DNA of 38,487 bases from Dehalococcoidia bacterium (GTDB lineage Bacteria; Chloroflexota; Dehalococcoidia; GIF9; AB-539-J10). Each line of letters starts with the position of its first letter. Positions within the stretch are counted from its first letter, which is position 1. Location of the stretch: NCBI GenBank assembly GCA_016930935.1, contig JAFGFT010000043.1, forward strand, positions 1-38,487, given 5' to 3'. The notes below the pieces were generated by a model, which worked only from the letters and a program-made list of their open reading frames with translations, was not told where the DNA came from and made no database searches. The position numbers were made by a program, and so were the translations under genes. Shown here in pieces: positions 24,712 through 32,784 of the stretch.

Positions 24712-26628
24712 ATGTCAGCGCGCGAATGGCATACAGTAGCTGATAACCCGCGTCAACAACTCGAACACCTCAGGTCGGTAGTTCGAGCGATTCGTGCCGT
24801 TCGACAACTCATCTCGTTTTGTAGAGAACCCGAAGAGCTTGTACAGAAGGTGTGCAGCCTTCTGGTGGAAACCCGGGACTACCATAGCGCGTGGATTGTG
24901 TTGGTCGATGGCGAAGGCCGTCCTGTCACCGCTGTCCATGCGGGCCTGGGTGATGACTTCGGGCCGATGATGGAGCGAGTGGGGTGTGGAGAGTTGACTG
25001 CCTGTGGCCGCAGCGCATTGGCGGAGCCGGGCGTTCTCGTGATTCATTCTCCGTTCAAGGAATGTGTGGAGTGCCCTCTTTCGCACGTCTATGAAGACAG
25101 GTCTGCCATGACCGTGCGGCTCGCATACGGTGGTAGGGTGTATGGCGTGATGAGCGTGTCCGTTCCCGCAGCATACGCACATGACACTGATGAAGTGGAG
25201 CTTGTGCGAGACGTAGCGGAAGATGTTGCCAGTGCGCTTGATTCGCTCTCCCTTGGGAGCGACTGTGTTCATACGGGAGAAGCTCTTCGAGAGAGCGAGC
25301 AACGCCACCGCACACTCGTTGAACAATCGATGGATGCAATCTACATCGGCAGGCCTGACGGCAAGGTAATGGAAGTGAACCAGGCGTGGCTTGACCTCTT
25401 CGGTTATGTCCGCGGGGACCTTGCCTCAGCGAATGCCATCGACTTCTACGTCGAACCTTCCGACCGAGACACTTTCGTGCGTGAGATGACCGAGAAGGGC
25501 TTCGTCCAGGATGAGGTGCTCTACAAGAGGAAGGACGGAACCGTGTTTCATTGTCAACGCGCACAGGTGGCACTCAAAGATGAAAGAGGCAACGTCCTGG
25601 CCTATCAGGGCATCCTTCGTGACGTCAGTGAGACGAAGCAATCACTGAGGGAATTGCGCCGGAGTGAGGAGAGATACCGTGCTCTCTTCGAGCAGTCGAT
25701 GGACGCAATCTCTGTTGTTGCACCGGATGGCACGGCTCTGGATGTCAACCAGGCATGGCTCGACCTCCTCGGCTATTCGCGTGATGATCTTGACGGCTTC
25801 AATGTGATTGATGTGTACGCGAATCCCAGGGACCGCGATGAACTGCTGAGCCGCATAGCTGAGACCGGCAATGTTCGAGATGTAGTCCACGTGAGAAAGA
25901 AGGACGGCACACCCATGACTTGCCAGCGGACGGTCGTGGTTCAGAGAGACGGGGAGGGGGCTATGGTTGCCTGCCAGGCGGTGCTTCGAGACGTGTCGTT
26001 GGAGACCAGGGCATACGATCGCCTTGAAGAGGCGTTCATCGACCTCGTTGAGACCACCTCCAGGGCCATGGAGAGCGTCGACCCATATACGGTAGGGCAC
26101 CAGCGTCGTGTTGCTCGCCTGGCTGAACTTGTGGGGCGGAGACTGGGTCTGTCAGACAGTCGTCTCCAGGGCCTCTATGTGGGTGCGATGCTTCATGACG
26201 TGGGTAAGCTCAGTCTGCCAAGCACGATACTGACGAAGCCAGGGAAGCTCTCTGTGCATGAGTGGAATCTCATGCGGTCACATCCGCGGCGCGGCTACGA
26301 TATTCTCATGCACTCCAACCTTCCGTGGCCAATTGAAATTATGGCCCTCGACCATCACGAACGGCTTGACGGAACCGGCTATCCTGGTGGAAAGAGCGGT
26401 GAGGCGCTGAGCCTCGAGGTTCGGATTCTTGGCGTCTGTGATGTTATCGAGGCGATGAGTTCAGACAGACCGTATCGTCCTGCCAGGTCTCCTGGGGAAG
26501 TAATCAGCGAGATAATGGAGGGTGCTGGCAGCAAGTATGACCCCGAAGTGACACAGGCGGCGCTCGGCGTCATTTCCGACGGCCTGTTCTCTCTGAGCGA
26601 ACCGGGTACAAAAGGATTGGGCGTGTGA
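24712..26628 (+). CDS. GAF-PAS-PAS-HD-GYP cyclic di-GMP phosphodiesterase
   Basis: 638 aa from ATG 24712 (GGAG 9 nt upstream). Residues about 25-185 form a GAF-like domain with a Cys-rich loop (CGRSALAEPG, CVECPLSH). PAS domains lie at about 190-308 and 317-430. The HD-GYP domain (about 438-625) has GHQRRVARL, the HD pair H495-D496 in MLHDVGKLSLP, and HHERLDGTGYPGG (548-560), all metal and substrate residues of active HD-GYP enzymes. It should hydrolyse cyclic di-GMP in the cytoplasm. It lies 43 bp upstream of the first RsbR gene on the same strand, so it probably heads the stressosome operon. Its PAS domains are close relatives of those in the divergent cyclase. Confidence 0.93.
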   Translation: MSAREWHTVADNPRQQLEHLRSVVRAIRAVRQLISFCREPEELVQKVCSLLVETRDYHSAWIVLVDGEGRPVTAVHAGLGDDFGPMMERVGCGELTACGRSALAEPGVLVIHSPFKECVECPLSHVYEDRSAMTVRLAYGGRVYGVMSVSVPAAYAHDTDEVELVRDVAEDVASALDSLSLGSDCVHTGEALRESEQRHRTLVEQSMDAIYIGRPDGKVMEVNQAWLDLFGYVRGDLASANAIDFYVEPSDRDTFVREMTEKGFVQDEVLYKRKDGTVFHCQRAQVALKDERGNVLAYQGILRDVSETKQSLRELRRSEERYRALFEQSMDAISVVAPDGTALDVNQAWLDLLGYSRDDLDGFNVIDVYANPRDRDELLSRIAETGNVRDVVHVRKKDGTPMTCQRTVVVQRDGEGAMVACQAVLRDVSLETRAYDRLEEAFIDLVETTSRAMESVDPYTVGHQRRVARLAELVGRRLGLSDSRLQGLYVGAMLHDVGKLSLPSTILTKPGKLSVHEWNLMRSHPRRGYDILMHSNLPWPIEIMALDHHERLDGTGYPGGKSGEALSLEVRILGVCDVIEAMSSDRPYRPARSPGEVISEIMEGAGSKYDPEVTQAALGVISDGLFSLSEPGTKGLGV

Positions 26629-26671
26629 TTGTGTCAGGCTGTTGGTATCTGTGTGAAAGGAGCATGACGAG

Positions 26672-27562
26672 ATGAGTGAAGACAAGATGGAGAAGAAAGA
26701 TAAGCTTTCACGAGATGTGGAGTTGAAGCGTCGCATCTCCGAACTTGAAGCGCGGGCGAAGAGTCTTGAGGAAGAGGCTCGCGGCCTCCAGGAGCAGAAG
26801 GAATTTGCGATGACGCTCGTCACGGCTACGCCTCATCCGGTGGTTGTCGTCAATCCCGACCTCAGCGTGCGCTATGTGAATCCCGCCTTCGAACACTTCA
26901 CCGGTTTCACATCCGGCGAGGTTCTTGGGATGGGCACACCGCGGCCCTGGTGGGATGAAGGCCACATCGATGAGACTGCGTCTATTATGAGGGCGGAAGT
27001 CTCCGGTCGCAAGAAGTCGGACATGGACGTGCCCATTCGTACAAAGCAGGGGGTGAGGCGATGGATTCAGATTTCTGTTACTCCGGTGTCCAAGGACGGA
27101 GAGGTGCTCTTTTCACTCATCAACTGGACCGATGTGACTGAACGCCGACTTGCCATGGAGACGGTGCGCCGGCAATCTGAAGACATCCTCGAGTTGTCCA
27201 CCCCTGTTATGCAGGTCTGGAAGGGAGTGCTTGTTGCACCGCTCGTTGGCTCATTCGATAGTATGCGGGCTGAACTATTCACCGAACGGGTGCTCCAGGA
27301 AATCACCGATACCTCGTCAGACATGGTTCTTGTGGACATTACCGGTGTACCGGCAGTTGACACGCAGACGGCGCAACATCTGATTGACACGATGACCGCT
27401 GCGAAGCTTCTGGGTACAGAGGTGGTACTGACGGGTGTGCGCCCTGCGATTGCCCAGACGCTGGTGCACCTGGGAATTGACCTGTCCGGCATCGTTACGC
27501 GCTCTTCACTCGCCGCAGGACTGCAGTACGCGCTGGGCAAGATGGGGCAGTTCCGCAAGTGA
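26672..27562 (+). CDS. rsbR: RsbR-type stressosome scaffold protein 1 (coiled coil-PAS-STAS)
   Basis: 296 aa; ATG with AAAGGAG upstream. A charged coiled coil (about 5-45) leads to a PAS domain (about 46-158) and a STAS domain (about 175-292). STAS motifs are LSTPVMQVWKGVLVAPLVG, DITGVPAVDTQTAQH and VVLTGVRPAIAQTLVHLGID. T231 (VDT) aligns with the phospho-Ser of RsbS; T263 (IAQT) is the second conserved Thr. RsbR proteins build the stressosome core with RsbS, and their N-terminal domains form sensory turrets. B. subtilis RsbR turrets are globin-like; here the sensor is PAS, so light, redox or a small ligand is possible. First of three tandem paralogues. Confidence 0.9.
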   Translation: MSEDKMEKKDKLSRDVELKRRISELEARAKSLEEEARGLQEQKEFAMTLVTATPHPVVVVNPDLSVRYVNPAFEHFTGFTSGEVLGMGTPRPWWDEGHIDETASIMRAEVSGRKKSDMDVPIRTKQGVRRWIQISVTPVSKDGEVLFSLINWTDVTERRLAMETVRRQSEDILELSTPVMQVWKGVLVAPLVGSFDSMRAELFTERVLQEITDTSSDMVLVDITGVPAVDTQTAQHLIDTMTAAKLLGTEVVLTGVRPAIAQTLVHLGIDLSGIVTRSSLAAGLQYALGKMGQFRK

Positions 27563-27599
27563 TGTTCGCTGCAAGGAATGAGGAAAGAAGAGGGATAGC

Positions 27600-28526
27600 A
27601 TGAGTCGAGAGCAGAGTCTGGAAGGTGGTGCCGATCGGAGCGTGGAAGAACTCCGACAGAAGCTGTCTGAGATGCAGGATGATCTAGAGTACAGAAGAGA
27701 GACTGCCGAACGGGCTGTTGGTGAAAGAGACCTCATCAGGCAGTACATCGACCTTGCAGGAGTCCTCTTCGTAGTCATCGGCGCGGATGAGACTGTGAGG
27801 ATGGTGAACCGGAAGACGAGCGAAGTGCTTGGTGTGGCTGAAGAGGAGATTGTTGGCTGCAACTGGTTCGATACGTTCCTCCCGGCGAGAATCAGGCCGG
27901 AGGTGCACGCAATCTTCACACAGTTGATGAGCGGCGCACTTGAGCCTGTGGAGTTCGCCGACGGTGTTGTGGTCACCAGGGAAGGTAAGGAACGGACCAT
28001 TGCCTGGCACAACTCGATTCTCCGCGATGGCGATGGCAATCCGGTGGGTGCGCTGAGTGCAGGGGAGGACGTTACCGACCGGCATCAGATGGAGCAGAAG
28101 ATAGCCCGTGATGTCGAGACCATCAGGCGCCAGGCTGAGGACATTCTGCAGATGTCCACTCCTGTGTTGCAGATATGGGAAGGTGTGCTTGTTGCACCAC
28201 TCGTTGGCACTCTGGACAGCGAACGAACACAACAGTTCGTAGAACATCTGCTGGAGCAGGTAGTGAACAGTAAGTCCCCGACGGTGCTCCTGGATATCAC
28301 GGGGGTTCCCTCGGTAGATACGCAGACGGCACAACACATCATCGACACCATAAGCGCGGTGCGCCTGCTCGGCGCGCAGGTCATACTTACGGGCGTTCGG
28401 CCTGCCATCGCCCAGACGCTGGTGCATCTGGGCATAGACCTTTCCGATGTGGCAACGAAGAACTGTGTTGCTGCGGGGTTGCGCATGGTGTTCGAGTCGG
28501 CAGGCGTAGTTGCTGCGCACGAATGA
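27600..28526 (+). CDS. rsbR: RsbR-type stressosome scaffold protein 2 (coiled coil-PAS-STAS)
   Basis: 308 aa; SD GAGGAAAGAAGAGGG upstream, 37 bp after rsbR1. A coiled coil (about 14-45), a PAS domain (about 46-165, with VVIGADETVRMVN and GEDVTD) and a STAS domain (about 185-303) are present. The STAS half is near-identical in motifs to its neighbours: DITGVPSVDTQTAQH and ILTGVRPAIAQTLVHLGID, with T241 and T273 at the two phospho-site positions. The PAS half is quite different from that of RsbR1 and RsbR3, so it probably senses a different signal while docking on the same core. Confidence 0.9.
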   Translation: MSREQSLEGGADRSVEELRQKLSEMQDDLEYRRETAERAVGERDLIRQYIDLAGVLFVVIGADETVRMVNRKTSEVLGVAEEEIVGCNWFDTFLPARIRPEVHAIFTQLMSGALEPVEFADGVVVTREGKERTIAWHNSILRDGDGNPVGALSAGEDVTDRHQMEQKIARDVETIRRQAEDILQMSTPVLQIWEGVLVAPLVGTLDSERTQQFVEHLLEQVVNSKSPTVLLDITGVPSVDTQTAQHIIDTISAVRLLGAQVILTGVRPAIAQTLVHLGIDLSDVATKNCVAAGLRMVFESAGVVAAHE

Positions 28527-28564
28527 GACGCGGACTACGATAGCAGAGAGAGGAGGGCCAATAG

Positions 28565-29875
28565 ATGCCGAAAGAGTCGGGGCAGAAAGAACCGCGAGGC
28601 TCTCAGCTGAGCGCGAAAGCGCATGCTGTGTACGGCGACGAAGAGAAGTACCGGTTGTTGTTCGATTTCTCTCTGGACGCCATCTATATCAATGATGCCG
28701 ATGGTTCCAATCTGGAGGTCAACCAGGCCTGGCTGGACCTCCTGGGCTACACGCGTGAAGAACTCAAGACGTTCAATGCCGCTGGACTGTACGCCGATCC
28801 GTCTGCGAGGCAGGACTTTCTAACGAGGCTCCTGGCTGATGGCTACGTGCGCGATGAGGTGGTGCTCAAGAAGAAGGATGGCGCAATCGTGTGCTGCGAG
28901 CGTTCTTCTGTCTGCCATAAGGATGCTGACGGCCAGCCGCTGGCTTTCCAGGGCATCCTCCGCGACGTGACAGAGCAGAGGCGCATGCAGAGTGAGATTC
29001 GGGAACGACAGAAGGAGATGGAATGCCTTCTCGGTGTTGCTGCAGCCGCAGAGACAGCATCGAAGAGCCTCGATGATTTCCTCAGAAAGGTTGTCGAGGT
29101 GCTACCGTCGGGATATCAGTACGTGGCAGATGCGGCCGCTCGAATCATAATCGAAGGTGAAGAGGTGAGCTCGGACCGTTACAGGTCTTCCGAGTGGTCT
29201 CAGACGGCGCCAATCCGGGTTGATGGCCTTGATATCGGACTTGTGGAGGTCGTCTATCTTGACGCGCATCCCGCGGCCCATGAAGGGCAGTTCCTGCATG
29301 AAGAACGGCAACTCATCGAAGCAGTTGCCGCCCGCGTAGGAAGGGTCGTGCAGCGAGTTCGAAATGAGAAGGCGCTCATTGAACATCGCAATCACCTCGA
29401 GGATATGGTTGCGGCGCGGACGGCAGAGCTTGAGCGGCAAACCGAGACGGTGCGACGCCAGGCCGAGGAGATTCTCGAGGTATCAACTCCTGTCATGCGG
29501 CTCGCGGAAGGAGTGCTTGTTGCGCCTCTGATTGGCACGCTCGACAGCGTTCGTACGCAACAGTTTATGGACAAGCTGCTCCATGGCATCGTGGACATGA
29601 GCGCCTCTGTGGTACTTGTGGACATTACAGGAGTGCCATCGATAGACACAGGTACCGCACAGCACCTTATCGACACCATCACAGCCGTCCGGCTGCTCGG
29701 GGCGCAAGTTGTCCTGACAGGTGTTCGGCCTGCAATCGCGCAGACGCTCGTGCACCTTGGCGTGGACCTCTCAAGTGTCAGTACACGGTCATCGCTGTCA
29801 TCGGGATTGACACTTGCGTTGAATCTGAAAGGACGCACTCCACCAACCGGTGGTAGCAAGAAACGGGAGGACTAA
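28565..29875 (+). CDS. rsbR: RsbR-type stressosome scaffold protein 3 (PAS-GAF-STAS)
   Basis: 436 aa; SD GGAGGG upstream. A PAS domain (about 24-140) is of the same subtype as the neighbouring kinase, cyclase and phosphodiesterase (EVNQAWLDLLGY, AFQGILRDVTEQ). A GAF-like domain follows (about 150-268, LDDFLRKVVEVLPSGYQ, then FLHEERQLIEAVAARVGR). A coiled coil (268-305) joins it to the STAS domain (about 308-420: DITGVPSIDTGTAQH, VVLTGVRPAIAQTLVHLGVD; T362 and T394). Having two sensor domains makes it longer than a typical RsbR. The C-terminus is basic and Pro/Gly-rich. Its TAA overlaps the ATG of rsbS by one base, so the two are translationally coupled. Confidence 0.9.
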   Translation: MPKESGQKEPRGSQLSAKAHAVYGDEEKYRLLFDFSLDAIYINDADGSNLEVNQAWLDLLGYTREELKTFNAAGLYADPSARQDFLTRLLADGYVRDEVVLKKKDGAIVCCERSSVCHKDADGQPLAFQGILRDVTEQRRMQSEIRERQKEMECLLGVAAAAETASKSLDDFLRKVVEVLPSGYQYVADAAARIIIEGEEVSSDRYRSSEWSQTAPIRVDGLDIGLVEVVYLDAHPAAHEGQFLHEERQLIEAVAARVGRVVQRVRNEKALIEHRNHLEDMVAARTAELERQTETVRRQAEEILEVSTPVMRLAEGVLVAPLIGTLDSVRTQQFMDKLLHGIVDMSASVVLVDITGVPSIDTGTAQHLIDTITAVRLLGAQVVLTGVRPAIAQTLVHLGVDLSSVSTRSSLSSGLTLALNLKGRTPPTGGSKKRED

Positions 29876-30261
29876 TGCGGAGCGATAGAGTCTCAGTTGT
29901 ACGGGTGCGGAACACACTCCTGGTGACGGTTCCTGCCGACCCTGACGATCAGACAATTACCGAGTTACAGGAAGACGTGCTCAATGCAATGCAGAAGTGG
30001 GACTCGAAAGGGTTGGTGATAGACATCTCTACGGTGGACACGCTTGATTCCTTCTTTGCGCGAACTATCGCGGAAACATCCCAGATGGTTGAACTGATGG
30101 GCGGGTCGACGGTAATCGTGGGGATGCGGCCCAGTGTCGCCATCACCGCGGTCCAGTTGGGCCTTACCTTGGGGCGCGTGATGACCGCTCTAGATGTGGA
30201 CCGTGCGTTCGACATTCTAGACAGTATGGCTGCGGACGCTGGAGAGGTATGGACTTCCTGA
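29875..30261 (+). CDS. rsbS: RsbS, single-STAS stressosome core protein
   Basis: 128 aa, a bare STAS domain. It follows B. subtilis RsbS closely: LLVTVPADPDDQTITELQEDVL, GLVIDISTVDTLDSFFAR and VGMRPSVAITAVQLG. Ser59 in LDSFFAR is at the same residue number as the RsbT-phosphorylated Ser59 of B. subtilis. In known stressosomes RsbS holds RsbT until phosphorylation releases it. The start codon overlaps the rsbR3 stop and the 3' end overlaps rsbT by 13 bp, pointing to fixed protein ratios. It has about ten residues more at the C-terminus than the textbook protein. Confidence 0.95.
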   Translation: MRSDRVSVVRVRNTLLVTVPADPDDQTITELQEDVLNAMQKWDSKGLVIDISTVDTLDSFFARTIAETSQMVELMGGSTVIVGMRPSVAITAVQLGLTLGRVMTALDVDRAFDILDSMAADAGEVWTS

Positions 30262-30662
30262 GCGAACAGAGCTTGGGTGTGGAGAGCGAGGGAGACATCG
30301 TCCTGGTCCGAAGGACCATCAGGGATGTGTCAACATCCATGGGCTTTGGCATGACCGATGTGACGCGAATCGTCACAGCGGCATCAGAGCTTGCAAGGAA
30401 CATCGTCCTGTATGCCGTGAAGGGAGCCGTGACGTATCGGCGACTGGTGTTGGATGGCAGAGAGGGACTTGAAATCGTCTTCACGGATGACGGACCTGGC
30501 ATTGCGGATATAGAGCGTGCCATGAGTGTTGGGTACACGAGTGGGGGAGGACTGGGACTTGGATTGCCCGGCGCGAAACGACTGATGGATGAGATAGACG
30601 TACGTTCGTCCGAAGGTCATGGGACCTGTATCACTGTGCGCAAGTGGTTCAGGAGGCACTGA
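30249..30662 (+). CDS. rsbT: RsbT, stressosome switch serine/threonine kinase
   Basis: 137 aa GHKL-type kinase. The N-box is SELARNIVLYA (E47, N51), the G1 box TDDGPGIAD (79-87), and the G2 box GGGLGLGLPGAKRLMDE; all are typical of RsbT rather than RsbW. It should phosphorylate RsbS Ser59 and the RsbR threonines, then leave the stressosome to activate a partner. In B. subtilis that partner is RsbU. No RsbU gene is visible here, so the target is unknown. It overlaps rsbS by 13 bp; its 3' end carries AGGAGG, the SD for the next gene. Confidence 0.95.
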   Translation: MDFLSEQSLGVESEGDIVLVRRTIRDVSTSMGFGMTDVTRIVTAASELARNIVLYAVKGAVTYRRLVLDGREGLEIVFTDDGPGIADIERAMSVGYTSGGGLGLGLPGAKRLMDEIDVRSSEGHGTCITVRKWFRRH

Positions 30663-30663
30663 A

Positions 30664-31683
30664 CTGGCCGAGGTATCTGAATTAGCGATTGAAGTCTCCT
30701 CTTCGTCCGACGTAGGTGAAGTTCGCCGGAGGACACGTGACTACGTGCGGAACCTCGGGTTTGATGACTCCGAGTGCGAGGCGATTGTCCTTGTGGTGAG
30801 CGAACTCGGCACGAATATTGCGAAATATGCGGGCATCGGCGACGTCATAGCTCGTGAAATCGCAACCGAAACACGTCGAGGGGTCGAAATCGAAGCTGTG
30901 GATTCCGGTCCAGGCATCGCAGATGCCGAACGTGCATTTGATGATGGCTACTCTACATCCGGCTCCCTCGGATATGGGCTGGGCACGGTCTCGCGGCTTA
31001 TGGATGATGTCTCCATCTCGAGTGTGGGAGAAGGGGGCACGCGAGTTGTGGCGAGGCGGTGGCTGCATGCCAGGTCTCTGCCTGCGGTGAGGTGCAGCCT
31101 CGATGTTGGTGCGGCGTCACGGCCGCATCCGCGGATGCTCGGCATCAATGGTGACGCGTTCGTCATCTGTCGCCGTGAATCATTCATGCTTGTCGGTGTG
31201 ATTGATGGTCTCGGCCACGGGCAGTTCGCACAGCGTGCATCGCAAACGGCGAGGCGTCATATCGAGGGGCATTGCGAGAGTTCGCTTGACGATGTGTTCA
31301 GAGGTTGTGGTCGGGCATGCCGTCCCACTCGTGGAGTGAACATGGCGCTCGCCAGAGTCGATTGCGAGCACAATACTCTGCAACTCGCATCCATCGGCAA
31401 CGTGGAGGTGAAGGCTCACGGACTACCTCAAGGCATGCGGTACTTGGTAAGGCGCGGCATCGTTGGCCTCAATGCCCCTGTCGTTCAAGTGACTGAGCAG
31501 CCGTGGAGTGAGGATTCTGTGTTATTGATGGCTTCCGACGGCATTACGATGCGCTGGAGCTGGGACGACCTGCCGGAACTCAGAGGCATGGCAGCAACAA
31601 ATATGGCGGCAGTCATTCTGCGTAAGTTCGCACGTGCCGAGGATGACGCCACAGTACTCGTGTTGCGGGGAGCTTCTCAATGA
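30664..31683 (+). CDS. RsbT-like ATPase fused to RsbX/SpoIIE-like PP2C phosphatase
   Basis: 339 aa from a CTG at 30664, preferred because a perfect AGGAGG (30651-30656) sits 7 nt upstream and the rsbT stop ends one base before. ATG 30619 is the only standard start near; it would add 15 residues, overlap rsbT by 44 bp and has a badly spaced SD. Residues about 5-135 are a GHKL domain like RsbT (SELGTNIAKYA, DSGPGIAD, GSLGYGLGTVSRLMDD). Residues about 140-335 are a PP2C-type phosphatase with D181 in VIDGLGHG, D292 in MASDGI and D327/D328 in AEDDAT, the metal-binding acids. RsbX dephosphorylates RsbR and RsbS to reset the stressosome. The fusion puts a kinase-like and a phosphatase module in one chain. 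The stop overlaps the next ATG. Confidence 0.88.
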   Translation: MAEVSELAIEVSSSSDVGEVRRRTRDYVRNLGFDDSECEAIVLVVSELGTNIAKYAGIGDVIAREIATETRRGVEIEAVDSGPGIADAERAFDDGYSTSGSLGYGLGTVSRLMDDVSISSVGEGGTRVVARRWLHARSLPAVRCSLDVGAASRPHPRMLGINGDAFVICRRESFMLVGVIDGLGHGQFAQRASQTARRHIEGHCESSLDDVFRGCGRACRPTRGVNMALARVDCEHNTLQLASIGNVEVKAHGLPQGMRYLVRRGIVGLNAPVVQVTEQPWSEDSVLLMASDGITMRWSWDDLPELRGMAATNMAAVILRKFARAEDDATVLVLRGASQ

Positions 31684-32564
31684 CCGGAGGCAGTGTTGAT
31701 TTCGCTCTCGAAGAGCTTCAGTCTCAGATTCGAGCCCTGCAACAGGAGTTGGATGAGACCAACAAGGGCACGATTGCCCTCAGCCTCGAACTGGAAGAGA
31801 GCCGCGAAAAACTGGCACGGCAGGCAGATGAATTGCTCCGCGCGAATGCCGAACTGGAGAGCGCAAATGCCGAGCTCAATGCGTTTTCCTACTCTGTTTC
31901 ACACGACCTCAGGGCGCCCCTTCGAGCCGTGCTCGGGTTCAGTAATGTTCTCCACGAGGACTATGGAGACATCCTTGGTGCATATGGTGGTGAACTTCTT
32001 GACCGTATTCGGCAAGCAGCGACCCGTATGTCTGACTTGATTATCGACCTTCTGCGGCTCTCAAGAACCACGACGGCAGACATGCGTATTTCGCTGGTGG
32101 ATCTATCGCAGATTGCGAATGGCGTGGTGGCCGAACTTCAGGGACTTGAACCTGAGAGGTCAGTGCAGGTTGAGGTGCAATCTGGATTGATGTGTGAAGC
32201 TGACCTGCACCTTATCCGAATCGTCCTTGAGAACCTCATCGGCAACGCGTGGAAGTTCACCTCAGGGAATGATACTCCTTACATCGAAGTGTCTGCTGAG
32301 TCTGGTAGTGACGCCTGCGTATACTGTGTGAAAGACAACGGCGCTGGATTCGATATGGACTATGCATCGAAGCTGTTCGGTCCGTTTCAGCGGTTGCACA
32401 CGGAGGAGGAGTATCCCGGTACGGGGATCGGACTGGCGACGGTGCGTGCCATCGTTCGCCGCCACGGTGGAGAGGTCTGGGCACATGGAGAGATTGGCAA
32501 AGGCGCAGCCTTCTATTTCACACTGTCTCCATCTGGTTCCGTTGAGGCACCCCGGAATGATTGA
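31680..32564 (+). CDS. Histidine kinase without sensor domain (coiled coil-HisKA-HATPase)
   Basis: 294 aa; ATG overlaps the previous stop (ATGA). Residues about 8-68 form a long coiled coil. H75 in YSVSHDLRAPLRAVLGF is the phosphoacceptor, in the form seen in phytochrome-type and cyanobacterial kinases. The ATPase has ENLIGNAWKF, DNGAGFDMDYASKLFGPF and GTGIGLATV. There is no PAS, GAF or membrane part, so input must come from a partner. Being translationally coupled to the phosphatase fusion, it is a plausible target of RsbT or the fusion. A REC-containing HD-GYP gene follows on the same strand and is its likely phosphotransfer partner. Confidence 0.9.
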   Translation: MTGGSVDFALEELQSQIRALQQELDETNKGTIALSLELEESREKLARQADELLRANAELESANAELNAFSYSVSHDLRAPLRAVLGFSNVLHEDYGDILGAYGGELLDRIRQAATRMSDLIIDLLRLSRTTTADMRISLVDLSQIANGVVAELQGLEPERSVQVEVQSGLMCEADLHLIRIVLENLIGNAWKFTSGNDTPYIEVSAESGSDACVYCVKDNGAGFDMDYASKLFGPFQRLHTEEEYPGTGIGLATVRAIVRRHGGEVWAHGEIGKGAAFYFTLSPSGSVEAPRND

Positions 32565-32784
32565 TGGCTTCGTGTCTGGCTGGGCCATTCCGGTCGTGCA
32601 ACATTCATTTTCTTGAAGGCAGGGCTCTGAACATACAGTGCGAGAGTTTGATTGTATTACCCTGGTATCCTCATTACATGTATCGGACATACTTTCGAGA
32701 AGTCGGCGGGTCCTGCCTTGAGGATTCCCACTGAATGGTTATGGACTGGCTACAGGGATGCCACCCGGCTGGAGGTGATGGACC

